Shown here: positions 1-12,384 of the stretch, piece after piece
How positions within the stretch are numbered: position 1 is the stretch's first letter
How the letters are laid out: every line of letters starts with the position of its first letter
Assembly (NCBI RefSeq): GCF_030463565.1
Contig: NC_134643.1
Location: 80,907,721-80,971,720, forward strand
Length of the DNA stretch: 64,000 nt
Source: Pelecanus crispus
Taxonomy: Eukaryota; Chordata; Aves; Pelecaniformes; Pelecanidae
Reading direction: 5' to 3'
Translations under genes and position numbers: made by a program
The notes under the pieces: generated by a model
The model's database searches: none
What the model was told of the DNA's origin: nothing
The model's input: the letters and a program-made list of their open reading frames with translations, nothing else

Positions 1-2452
1 GGAAAAAGCACATGCCTGTGAACAGGGATCCCCTAGAAATTGCATATTTTCCTTTAGATACTTGTTTTGCTGCTTCTTTAAGGTTATTTATATTAACAAC
101 AACATCTCGTATTGGTTGTCCTTACTATATATGTAAGGCTTTTTCACTGGAGAATCCTTGTTTCAGTTCTCTTACTAGCCATAACAATTTCCATGCTGAG
201 TCACACCACATGTCCTTCTGGCCCAGTATCTTGTTTCAAGCATGGGCATTAATGGGTGCTAGTTGTAGCACTGTACTTTTCCACAACACCCTCCCAGGTT
301 CCAGCTGTCAGGGGCATAGGTACTTTCTCAGCCACAGGTTCAGTCTGTACTACTGTTTTTACAGCTGCTGACAGATGTATTGTCCGTGGGTTTATCTGAA
401 GTCTTTTTTATCTCAATCCCAAAACCTCTTGTATCAGTGAGGTCTACAATTTAATTATGTGTTCTGTGAGAAAGTACTTCCTCTGTTTTTTAAACTTACT
501 GTCTGATAATTGCATTGGATATACATTTATACTGTATTTAGAAGCAGGCTATTCTAATAAGATTGAATTTAATGGGATCCAAATAGAAGTAAAAGTTTAC
601 CATGCTGATTCAATTACATGTCTAGGATCTACGTGCTACAGATTGTTGAAGATCCTGAACATGCTCAAGAACATTTTACAGTCACTGAAATGCATCTACT
701 TCTAAGTTGAAAATGACAGCATGGCAAGACCTTGGCAATAACAAAGACATATCGAACCAAAAGTGCATGTAGGTCTTCATCAGGCTGTCATTGTCTGAAT
801 TGGAATTTGGTGCAGAAATCCCATCTGGTAATTTATATTCTTGCAAAAAAAAATTATGAGGAATTTAATGCTCCAAAAGAATCAAGGTTTCTGATTAATT
901 TTCATCAAAAAACAAAAAAAAAGCTTTCAACTGGAGTATGAATGGAGGAGCGGGAGCTTGCTAGTGGGGCCAGTACTCTCCTTGAAGGCATTACAGCATG
1001 AGGCCTGCTTAGATTCAGACGCTTACATTGTGCACACACTCTATATAACAGTCAATGGGATTGTGATCAGCTGCTTCAGACACATTGAGCTGATACCTGA
1101 TGTTTCTGAGGTGGGCATCAGCAAACACGCAACTTAAACTATGTAGAACCTTTGCTCTTGCAGCAAAGAGGCTTTTAAGAGCCTTTTGTTTTAAAGACAT
1201 TTTACTTGTTTACCATGCGCTGCTTTCTTATGTTCCCATTTTAAAATAGAATAATGTATGGGTTTTAACTTTCATTACATATACATTAATTCTTATTTCA
1301 CTGTTTCCAGGTAATCAAGCCCATAATTTGTTAGATCATTTTCAGAAAAATGTAAATCCTGGTACCTGAGCCTCATGAGCAGTGACAGCAAATAGTGATG
1401 GATGTGAAAGGCTGGTCTCAACTGTGGTTTTGGTCCTACTCTGGATCAAATTATTAAATGATAATAGCATAGTTCATAAGTGACTCTATTATCTCCTACT
1501 CATATTTTCCAGTTCATGAGATCTCCCTATTCCTGGACAGGTTCATAGGCTAGCTGTGCATCAGTTGTCCTTCTGACTGTCCTCTCACCTACAGAAGTCA
1601 GGTGTGCTTTTTCTGAGTCCTTTTTCAGTGCAGGTACTTTGAGGGTATTTCTTTGTTTCTGATTTGTTTCCACCCTTTTATTTTCTAACTCTGTGGAGAA
1701 GTTGTTTTCCCACTGTAACTTATCTTCCCTCCTGTTCTAGGAGCACTAGAGTGAAGACTCTGTGGGGTATTTTCCTGGCAGTGCTTGTGGCTTTTGAACA
1801 GATTCCGTTTTCTGTCAGGTCTTTTGTTTCTATTATAATATTTTCCTGTGATTTTACCTTTGAGTAAATCCTTTAATTTTTTTCCACCGTGAAAACTATT
1901 GCCCCCTTTATAAGGGGCTGGAGAGCTGGATTTTGATCCAGCTCCGCAAGTGACATTTTGCTGTAGGCTGTAGATATTAATATTGTGAAATTAAATTAAG
2001 CTGTTGTAGGGACATGTTCTTTAGGTTCCTGTATTATGCAATAGATTTCACTGCATGGGAAAGCTGTCATCAAGGTGTCATATACCTTGAACTTGAATTC
2101 TTCAGAAAACTACCTATAGATGAAGTTGTGATAGTATCAGAGAAATAAATGTTTTAAATTTACTTTTGTGAATGAGTGATAAAATCAGTGCCACAGTCCT
2201 TATGTGGGTTGTTTCTTTGTTTTTATTAAATTTTGTTTGAGCATGGGAGTGGGGACCCTCTTTTTAAGATGGTGTGGGTCACTCCATTGTCCTCCTTTTT
2301 CTTCATGGCTGATGTTCTGCTGAGGTGCATGTAACATTTTGCATGACTCCAGTCTTGCTTAAGGCAGACCACAAAGTCAGGAAAACAAATTTTGTATTAA
2401 TTTAGGTAGCCCTCCAAAATACAAGCCTACTATTGCAACCGTGGCAGAGGCG

Positions 2453-2468
2453 GGTGTGTGTGTGTGTA
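2453..2468. repeat. (GT)8 microsatellite
   Basis: An uninterrupted GT dinucleotide run. Confidence 0.85.
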
Positions 2469-2890
2469 GTGATTGTTCTGGTTTTATTTAATAAAAGCTG
2501 AGATTTTGGAGCAAAACCTGTAGCCAGTGATGAATTGTGCTGCAAACGCCAGCACTACAAATGATTGAATTCACAGCGTTCTGCGTGTAGCTGAAGCGAC
2601 ATCAACTCTCAGAGCAAAACTCTGTTCGTTCCCATTCCAGTTTTCCTTAAATTCTCATATGGGGAAAAAATCTTTTCATTTCTAGTCTAAAACCATATGT
2701 GAACTTTTTCGGAAGGTTGGTGGAAAACACTTTCAGTGCCTTGAGTTACAGCAAAGCGCTCTCTTTTGCTGTTGTCATTTGCAGCTTTGGAATACCTGAA
2801 CCAAGAAACTCGTGCTTAGCATCTGTCTCCATATGAGAGTGTTTCTACTTCATTATGTGTCTATGTGTCTACTGTCTAGCTGAGAATATC

Positions 2891-2915
2891 TTTTTTTTTT
2901 TTTTTTTTTTTTTTT
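2891..2915. repeat. poly-T tract of 25 bases
   Basis: The longest homopolymer in the window. No AATAAA on the minus strand directly precedes it, so I do not call a retrocopy. Confidence 0.9.
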
Positions 2916-4012
2916 GGTGTCTGTGTCTGTGATTGAAGGAGAAAAGAGCAACAGGAGTGAAAGATCAGGAAGACGTTATTTGCATTTTGTCATTTTACTT
3001 AAGGCTTGGAGTTTTTTTAGTGTGGTAAATGTAAAATCCATACTCTGATCAAAAACTTGCCATTATCTCTGACTTTCCTTATTTTCTGCATTTCCCTTGA
3101 GGTCAACAGCATCAAACTTTTTAATATACCTTCATACAGAAATATTTTTGTACAACAAATCATTTCCCTAACAGCTATTTTTTGTGGGGATGATGGTAAA
3201 ACATATTGCTAACCATTTAATTTAATTTAAAATACAGTGTCAGAGATCGGTTTCTCTGTCATCATTGCTCGTTATGAGGTTCTCATCAGATTTTTTGGAA
3301 CAATATGTGAAGGTACTCATCAAAAATTTATGAGTTTGGACAAATAATAAATGTGTCCCTGTTGAGCTAGCAGTTAATTTATATTGCTTGTCACTGGACT
3401 TCTTTGTGTCAGGTGATGTTCAAAATTCTCAATGAAGCTATAACATTACACTTCTGTCTCAACTTGTAATGACCTCTGGTATTCCAGTCCAGGCTTTTTT
3501 TTAAGCAAAAATTTCCAGTTGTGCAAGATTGTATGGTGGTTTTTCAATGTTGACAGGAGTCCACTAGGATGCAAACCACCAAATTCATTTTCACTGTGAC
3601 CTAAACCAGGATTTAAGCTGAAGTCTCTGGAGGTGAAAAGCTAGACTACTAACAAGTGACAGGCGAACTTCAAATAGCTTGGTTCAGATAAGAATCTAAA
3701 AGTTTAACTTTTCTGAAACCATTCTGGTCCAGAAATCAGCCTCCTAGTCCCATGAGATTAGTCTGCCTTTTCTGATTTATTTCATACCCAGATTAGGACT
3801 GGATTTCTGAGACACCATAAAGACAGCTTTTTTCATAATGCTTTTGACTAAAACTAGTAAGTGAAGACGTGCATTAAAACAAAGCAAAAAAATATCTCAT
3901 GTTTTGAAATCTCAAGTACTGGATTTATTTTTTTTAAAAAAATCAGGTTTCCTTTTATTCAAAATTTTGTCTTCCATAATAGTAAGTGGCAATGGTAGAA
4001 GGAGAACTGTGG

Positions 4013-4266
4013 TCCTCACACTAATGGTGGTTAGGACAAGAAGGACTGGGTTTAAATAGACATTAGAAGCAGAAATTAGTAGTAAGAATAGTGAATCACT
4101 GGGACAAGAATGCCTGGGAAAATGATTTCATTTCCATCACTGAGAATGAGAAAGGCTAGATAAAAATTTTGAAGTACTGACAAATTTAGGGCTGGTCCTG
4201 TCCCAGGGTGGGAGTGTGCGTTGCATGATGTCCTCAGATGTCTTCCAGGTCTATGATTCTGTGATT
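4013..4266 (+). mobile_element. ancient CR1 LINE 3' fragment
   Basis: Strongly diverged CR1 3' region: GACAAGAAGGACTGGGTTT, AATAGTGAATCACTGGGACA, CCATCACTGAGAATG and the terminal TCTTCCAGGTCTATGATTCT with GTGATT. It resembles the old amniote CR1 type with the GTCTATGATTCTGTGATT ending, not the young avian subfamilies seen elsewhere in the window. No coding capacity remains. Confidence 0.75.
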
Positions 4267-7200
4267 ACTTGTCTCATGCAACAAAACTTCCAGGTATATT
4301 AATGTTCATGTGAAAAATTCTCAGTGAAAAGAAATTGGTCTCTTAAAGATCACTCATAGTTTATTTAGAATAGTTTAGCAAAGACTTCTCTGGTGAAAAC
4401 ATGGCAGCTTTTGCTTGCTGGGGCTTCTCTTTGTGTCTTCCACAGCACCTTTGCACAAAGCAGTTGGGAGATGCTAACAGACTAGTATCTATATTGTGCA
4501 ACCGCTTTTCAGATTTTAACCCCAAAACAGTGGTTTATTTTGCCTGCTGGAATGAATAAGGTGTTCCCACTTCCCTTATTCTTGATACTTGAAAATTGAA
4601 ATATGTGTGGGAGAGACATTCAGAGGAAGAACTGATGATGTGAGAAGTATAAGATATGACTACTGGAAATGATGGTTCCAGTAGATGAGACCCACTCAGA
4701 TAATAAAAATGTGAGTCAGCTCTCACTCATGTGCTAACATGGTAAAAGTAAAATTTTCTCTGACCAACTGTTTTTAAATTTTCTACATAAACACCATGAT
4801 GCATCAGGATATGCCTAAAAATAATTTTTCCTCCCCCCGGCGGATATATCCACAAACCCTGTGCAAAACCACTCATGCTTCTCAAACACAACTACTCTGC
4901 TATGAAGCTGTGGGTGAGTGAATGCACTTGGCTAAGACGAGTTTTAATCAAACCTTAGCTAAAGATGAGGAAAAAAAATAGTTTCTAGAATGCCGGTTCC
5001 AAAAGGGAAGCAAAGAGCTGAACGTGCCACTGTGGCTGCTTCTCACTACCATTCAAATACAGTTTTGTCAAGTCTCACACTGTTCATCAATGTGATGTAT
5101 TTCCCTGAGCTTCTCCTATTTTTGCTAGTTGCTGGATGTGCTGTATCACTCTTAGCACTGCTGTTTGGCTTTTCAAGAACTATTAAAAGTGCCCCTCATC
5201 TGGGCTGGGTAGTTTCATGCAAAAATTTCATTCAGCTGAATCGGCACCTGGCAATAAGGTCACAACACATGTGTTTTGCTGTGGTCAGCTCTGGTGGGAG
5301 CTGGGTGAAAGGAGGCTGGAGGATAAGATTTGGAGCTGAATGTGGTGGAGGGAAAATGGTGTTACGCTGGAAACCAGGAAACAGGCTGTTTTTTCCATTT
5401 GTGGTTTTTCTTATTAGTAACCCACTTATAAACTTTTGTTGACCTAATATTGATCTGTTGATCTATTGCTGTTTAGTTCCTTGAGATGAAAGACATTCTG
5501 ACTGTCCACTTTGCGTTGCCATGTTAGACGTGACTCGTTGAAGTGTGCACAGATGGTGGTGCTTCTACTGGGGACTGTATGGCTGGGGGTTTGGGGTTGG
5601 CTGTGGTGCTGGCTATACACAGAGCGGGAAGAAGGATGTGGAAGATGGAACAGGGCAGCTTTGAAGTTTGTCATTGCATGGAAAACCTGCTCTCTTTGAA
5701 CCACTGCAGTCAGTGACAGGCTTTCCACTGACCTCTGTAGGAGTTGCTCCTGAGGACCATCAGGATGGCGAAAGGTACCAGCTGCTATTGAATAACATAA
5801 CCTCTGTAGAGTTTACTTAGTGGTTTGTTTTAAGCTAGCCATAAGCAGTTCAGCTGCCATAGCTTCACTGAAAAAAACAATGCTGGTCTTAGTGGAGTTA
5901 CAGCTTTTTATGCCAGCTCACAAACTGTCACGCAAGCTGTTCACCAGGCTTCTCTCCTCCTGCTGGTATCTCACACCAAAGCCTGGGTAAAAGCCCGGTA
6001 TCTCTGAGCTGTTATCAACCCAAACATCAAAGTTCCCTCTTGCATTCTTCTTGAGACCTGAAAATCTGTATTCTCAGGAGTGTTAGTTCATTACCTGGCA
6101 AAAACAAGCTATCAGAGCCTAAATGAAGTAATAGTAAAGATCAGCTTGGGATTTTCAGAAGTGTTCTATGATGACCTAATTCTGCTCCCATTTAAGCCAC
6201 CACTGGGATTGAACAGGGCTAGAGTTAGAGACAATATTAAGTGCTTTCAGAAATCCCATCCTAAGTACAGAAGAAGAGTTAGAGATATCAATGTGGAACA
6301 AAAGAAATAAAAAAACAAACAAAAAAACCCCATTTGAAGTATGACTTCAACAAATCTTGTCATTTTATGCAAACGGGCATTTCACAGATATGTACAGTTT
6401 CTACAAAGATAACTTCAATAGTAAAACTTGAAAGATTAACAATAATCTTTAACAATTTAAAAAATATATTTTTGCTGGCTGGGTTTTTCAAAGCAGTTTC
6501 TAAATTTTAAATATAAAATAGTAAGTGTTGCATGGATTTTATTTTGCCTTAATCCTTGAGTGCATAATCCTGAAATAAATTTTGAGCTAAATCCCCTGTG
6601 ACCAGAAACATTCCTTTAAACTCTAGGGATTCAGCCAGCTATAGTTATATTTTATGCCAACTAGCCAGATGTATTTAAAAGAAAGAAAAATTCTATTCTA
6701 AGTAAAATAAATTCAAAACTCTTTACCATAAAGTTTAAAAAATAAAGCTAAAAAACAACATAGACTTTCTTCCCACAAGAGCACAGAATGAATATGAAAA
6801 AAAGACATGTCAGATGGGATCAGAACTGATGTTTATGCATTGCAGGGTATTGCCTCAGCAAGGACCGGTGCAATTGCCTGGACTCAAGGAGGAAGTGAAT
6901 TGGTGCAGGCGTTTTATGATTGATAGAGGCATCTCCTCTCTTGTGTAACACTGAATCCTTTTTTGGTCAAGAAACTGAAATTTTTGCAACTTCCAGTGCT
7001 TGGCTGAGCTTCAAGAAGCTCTTGTTCGACCAAAAAGCTCTAGATAACAAAAAAGGAGCACGAGGCTTGATAGAGTCTGATTCTGAGTGCAGTGAAGCTG
7101 ATGAGAGTCTCCCCTGACCTGCCTAGCCATGTAAGTATTGGGATTTACATGCACAGCTGACTCCTAATAGTGATTTATAAACAGGGGTTTAGAATTGTTC

Positions 7201-7290
7201 TGAAGTTACATCCTCAAACTAGGGTGGAGCCCTAGTTTTCCATCATTTTCCTCCACCATCCTTTCCTTGCATTCCCTTTTCTATATTCCT

Positions 7291-7309
7291 ACACACACAC
7301 ACACACACC
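7291..7309. repeat. (AC)9 microsatellite followed by a C run
   Basis: Alternating AC, then CCCCCCGCC. Confidence 0.9.
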
Positions 7310-7501
7310 CCCCGCCACCTTTTTCCCCTGCATTTGCTGCCATTTAGCATTACATCAGCAGAAAATCACTGCAGTAGTGGCTTCCATAAAGCAGCAAGTA
7401 GACTTAAAATCAAGGAACAGTTTCAAAGATGGGTTTGTTGTGTTCCTGTGAATATATCATAACTATAATGAGGGTTTGGAATACATCTATGCACACCATA
7501 G

Positions 7502-7546
7502 GGGTAACCTCATCGTTACCCACCCATGGCGACTCGGATCTCGAGT
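7502..7546. other. two adjacent short perfect hairpins
   Basis: GGGTAAC (7502-7508) pairs with GTTACCC (7515-7521) across a 6-base loop. ACTCG (7532-7536) pairs with CGAGT (7542-7546) across a 5-base loop. Both are too short for a microRNA precursor. Function unknown. Confidence 0.4.
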
Positions 7547-10318
7547 GATCTCATTCCATATCCTCAGCATAGTTCTGGCATGTTCCCTCTGCATGGAGGG
7601 GGGAATAGAGAATGACCTTCCTTTGAAATCCTAGATGTATTTACATGAGAGCATGCCAAATGCATTAACAAGTGGTGGAGTGAAACCCCGAGTGAGTAAA
7701 CATGGTCAGCCCAAACACGTGTAAATAAATCTAAAATTTCGGAGGATGTCATGCCTGCTTTGATTTACACCACAAACTATAGAAGGAAATGTCAGGACAA
7801 TGAGAATATTCTCCATTTCTTTTTAATTGCTATTTTGTCATGGCATAGCACGTCAAGCTCTCAGGGAACTATTTTGTCTCCTCCTTGCCAAGTAGATTTG
7901 GTTCAGGTGACAACCATTTCATTGTGACTATAATGACATTTCCTTGCATGTAGTAGCAGCTTCTGGCAGTGGATATTTGGGATATTGCACTCTCTGTATG
8001 CTTATCTCTCTCCTCATTTGCTGCATTCTCACTCAGAGAAAAAGAGAAGGCTGCTGCTACTAAGCTGGAAGCAGATATTTGGCTGAGTGCTTCCCTGGTT
8101 TTGGACGGGTGTTCCTACTTTTAGCAGCATGCCTAGACTTTGAGAGGTACCTTATGATGAGTGAACAGCTATATGAGGAACTTTCAAACTTTAAATCGTA
8201 TCCAAGGAACCTCCGGTAATAAGGGCTTCAGCTTATACCCGCAAGTGGTCCTGCGGGAAAACTGGTCTTTGGCTTTTATTTCCTGAAAGGAAGGATTGTA
8301 TGGCAGTGTTGGGGCTTCGGGGTCTGTATAATCAAGGCTCGGCATGATGAATTTGATGTACTGGCATCTGTTCTGTATGCTTTGTAAGACTTCCAATAAA
8401 ATATGAATAAAAAAGAAATATGCTTCATATGTCTATATAGGACATATGGCAGTTAAAGCTTTAGATATGGCATTTTTGTTGAGTTAGGAGGGATATGTTA
8501 GAACACACGTAAGTGGCACAGTTCTTCCAAAAACAAAAAGGCAGGGAAAATTTAGGAAGGCAATCAAGGCAGATCCAACCTTTTTTATTATTATTTTTTT
8601 GGGGTGCAAGGGGTTGCTTCAAGCTTGAATGCACCTTTGAAAAATCTGAAGCTCCAGACAGCATCGCGTTACTGTATATAATCCTTCAAAGAGGGCAAGG
8701 TGTGAAAACAAGCCAATAAACGTGTAAGGGGCGAAGGAAGATTTTTACAGATCAGAGTCAAGGTTGCCAGCTTTTCCCAACCACAAAACCCCAACGTCCT
8801 TCTCCAGGAACTCGACCCAGAATATTATTTTTGGATGACTGCCTCTGCAAATCAGTACAGTGCAGATGAGGGCCCTCCCCCATGATCAACTTCACCCCCT
8901 CTGTAAGTGCAGAAAAGGCAAAAATAAAGGATGAGGCTGGAGTTTGGGTGATTTTGGTTTGTGACAGATTTTCCAGCGCTATCAATGTGCCCTGTCTTCC
9001 AGAATGAAAATTAGAAACACGATTAGGTACATCAGGTGTTTCCTATCTTGCTTGTGCTTTCGCTTAAAGCAAAACCAAACAGTAGCTTTTTCTTCCTCAT
9101 GCTTTTTCTTCAGCTGCTTCCCCCTGCTGCTCCTCAGGGCTTGCCTGCCAGTGCTCCAGGGCAGCTCCGATGTGGGGCAGACACCAGGGAAAGAGCCATG
9201 GTGGGAGCCTTGCCAGGAACCTCCCCGCATTCCTCAGGGGTTGCATCTCAGCCCAGCCCTCACCCTTGGTCCTGCAGCTGCAGGCACCGGTATGAATCTT
9301 ACTGCACGATCCACAGAGCCCTGTCTGGGAACAGAGGGAGTTTCAGTGACCCCTCAGAGGAGAAAGTCCTTTGAAATTTGGGGGTTACACCTGTAAAGCA
9401 AAGGGTTGTTATAGTTTTCTGCATATGAACTCTCCGATGCCATTTGTAGGTTTCTGAAGGAGTTAACAGACAGAACTGAAAAAGAGAGAGCTCTTTCCCC
9501 TGGAGGTGGTCCAAGGGAATATTTGTGGAAGATACTTCACAAGCAACGGGTAGCTTATGAATCCCCTGCCTCAAATTTATGAGACGTATTGGACAGAAGA
9601 TGAAATGCTTTGTAACATGATTTGGTTTCAGTCATTCAAGCTGATCATGAGCTACCCACTGTTCAGATTGGCTGCTTGTGAGAGCAAAATAGCACCCTTA
9701 TTCAGTGCACTAGCCTGGCAGAAAACACCTTATCATCAACCTGTGCCTTCCCATTGGAGAGCGTCCTCTGGACCCAGCACCATGTGGTCTCTTCCATGCA
9801 GTCCGTGTGGTTTTGCTCTTGCTGAATCCCCCAAGCCTGTGAAACATCTGAGTTCATCCTGCTTTTCTTCTGGCCCAGAAATGTCCTTTCCTGCACTGCA
9901 GCTGGGACATAACTCACCGTAACAGCACCAACCCATGTTCCACAATTAGAAACAGTCTCCTGAGGACAAAGACCAATTGCTGCTTCTACTTCCCAGTCCT
10001 CTTCAGTGTATCGGTGGCCTGGAGCCAGAACCCTTTGAGGGAGAAGAACAAAAATTTCATTTCTCTTTCAGGGTAGACAAAGAAAAAAAGTGCAACTAAT
10101 TTCTAATAGTGAAGTAGAGCTAGAGGAGGAAATTTTGTGCAATTTGGACTGGCTGGAAAAGGCAGTCATTTTCTGGGACTCATCTAAGGATTCCCTTTCC
10201 TGGGAAACGCATCAGAGCCACCAGCCTGTGTGGACTGCTGTGGTGAAAGGGGCGGTGACATGAATTATTTTCAAAGGAAGTGGAGACATCAGGTACTCAG
10301 CTGATGCAGAGCAGTACA

Positions 10319-10332
10319 GCTGCCATGGCAAT
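10319..10332. promoter_or_regulatory. RFX X-box-like palindrome
   Basis: GCTGCCATGGCAAT differs at two of 14 positions from the symmetrical RFX-factor site GTTGCCATGGCAAC. It is only a motif match; a second, weaker match is GTTACCATGGAAC at 40300-40312. Confidence 0.3.
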
Positions 10333-12241
10333 GTAATTTATGTAAGCTCTAAGACCTTTTATCGCTGGAAGCAGAAACTTAATGAACAGACAGGCAAAAA
10401 GCTGTGCAAGGTGAAGGAATCCCCTGTGAAGGAGATGGGAAGAGACATAGAAAATATTTCCAATTATTTTATATTGAAGCAGAAACCATCTACTCATGGT
10501 ATATGTAATAGATTCTTAATGCCTGGTCAGAGGTCTCTGGATGCTGTCAGAGTGCAATCGCATTCATTACCCATTCCTTTCACTGGCACAGCTTTCCTCC
10601 CTGCAACCTTCTTGCAAGAGGATATGGTAGCCATGACTCTTGGCCTTGCTTGTCACAGCTCAGTATCGCGTACGTACGATCCCATGAAATGAAAACATAC
10701 TCTCAAAGAGCTCTTGTACTCCAGGGCTTCCACTTCAGGAAGGATATTAGATTTCAAAGTATATTTACATATTTACTATAACACTTCCAAGAGCAGGGTT
10801 TTTTAAAAGGTTATAGCAACATCTGTTTGCCTTTGATGGGGACAATTCCTCTTGCTTATGTTCCCTAGACTGTTGAACTCCTGAATCTTACAGAAATCTT
10901 AAGCATTTTAAATTGTCTAAAGGTGTTCTGGTTTTTTGGTTTTGGTTTTTGGGGTTTTTTTTTTTGGTGTAAGAGGTTAGAAACCAATTGGCTGCAGAGT
11001 ATCCATAGATGAAACTAATAGTAGAGCAGTGTGCTCTAAAGACCTGAAATTTATGCTTCCAAGTGTGTTGCATTTGCTAAACTTAAGGAGGAAAAAAGCA
11101 GCCCGACTGTATCTGTGGTTCATACTGTGTTGTGTGTGGTATACAGTAGCACAGAGGAGAGAGAGAGTTTTCTGGTTACTCCATAGCAATGAAGCAGCAG
11201 AAAGATGTGGAAGAAGTTCCATAGTCAAGTAGCTTTGTGAGTCCTTTGTGGGATCTTAAGTGTTCAGGAATCATGAGTCTAATAATATGATTGGATTAAA
11301 AATTTGAAATGCAAAATATGAAACTGGGAGGGTTGAACCTTGGAAACAAAGACTGGTTATACTTTCTAGCTATTTTTTGCAGCCATCCAGTTCAGTAACA
11401 TATTTTTCTTTAAAAGTCCATATTGCTGTAAAATTTATCAACATCGAATACTGTGATATATATCAATACAAGTCAATAGGAACAGATTAATGCCAAAAAA
11501 CTTTGCTCATTTATCAGCTTTGCAGTCCATGTTCACCTGAATATAGGAAAGCACTTTATAATAACTTACTGAAGTATGCTGATGTGACAGACGTTATTTC
11601 TATGCGATTTAAAGAACTACTGTAACATTACACTCTCAAAAAAGGTTAACTCTTTTGAAATCTGTTAATGGAAAGCGAATGCATTAGTCTTATCTTCACC
11701 TCAGCTGCTGCGTGGTTGTTCTGTTGATAGCTTAGCATGAACTGTTCTTTGGGAAAGCTAGTGTTAACATTGCTTCTACACTTTTCAATTTGTGTGTGCT
11801 TTGGAAACTCTGACTTTCAACTGGAAGTACATATGGCAAAAGACCAGGGTATTCTTTTGGGAATTATGGAGGGACAGAGTAAATAAAGCTGGGCAAGCTG
11901 GGTCCAGCAGTGAAAGGAGAAAAAATGGCTTGGCGTGGCTTTTTTGAGGTTTCCCCATCCCCTTTCAGCATTAAGATCTGAAGCTTCCCGAGACAACTCA
12001 TTCTCAGCCAGCCTACTCAACCCCAGAGGCATGGGTATGGCTCACAACTATCAATGGACATTTGTGATCCTCCAACATAAATTCTGTTTCACTGGCAATG
12101 AAGGTAGATTGATGCTTAATTGATAGGAAAGGACACTATCCAGACTCTTGAGCTCTCTTTTAGCCCTTCAGAGTCTGGTCTTCTTAAAGGCATGAAGTGG
12201 AAAAACCTCAGCTTTTCTTTTACCCTATCCCTGCTGCTCAG

Positions 12242-12384
12242 CTGGCAGATATTGTGAAGGTACCGTATGGACCCACATTCCCAGGGAATCTCAGCTGTCC
12301 AGCCTCATATGAGGATTGTTTTGAGTTAGCGCAGTACAGACAGCAAGAGAGACGCTCGTCCCTGTACACTGACCACAGCTGGTG
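12242..12384 (+). other. candidate orphan internal exon, unknown gene
   Basis: A 143-bp open segment bounded by a strong-looking acceptor (pyrimidine-rich CTTTTCTTTTACCC, then CTGCTGCTCAG) and a consensus donor (CTGGTG then GTAAGT at 12385-12390). The open frame covers the whole segment and reads LADIVKVPYGPTFPGNLSC, then PASYEDCFELAQYRQQ and ERRSSLYTDHSW, with two bases left over at the donor. The open frame also continues upstream to 12197. I do not recognise the peptide. It could be a real exon of an unannotated transcript, a non-coding RNA exon or a chance coincidence of splice-like sites. No partner exons were identified. Confidence 0.3.

Larger units (their letters stand above)
1..4012. 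other. non-coding, no gene recognised
   Basis: AT-rich sequence with short chance open frames only. Nothing is recognised apart from the GT microsatellite and the T25 run. Confidence 0.7.
4267..12241. other. non-coding, no gene recognised
   Basis: The longest open frame (4990-5442, 150 codons) has no recognisable domain and a scrambled hydrophobic/basic composition. GC-richer overlapping frames near 9.0-9.9 kb occur on both strands and look like chance. An AC microsatellite, small hairpins and an X-box-like motif are listed separately. Confidence 0.65.

Noticed and set aside
4990..5442. 150-codon plus-strand open frame
   Set aside because: No recognisable domain, no promoter or splice context, and a low-information composition. 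A frame of this length is expected by chance in 64 kb.
9004..9945. Overlapping 70-130 codon frames on both strands
   Set aside because: Several frames overlap on both strands in a locally GC-richer segment. None has a recognisable motif.
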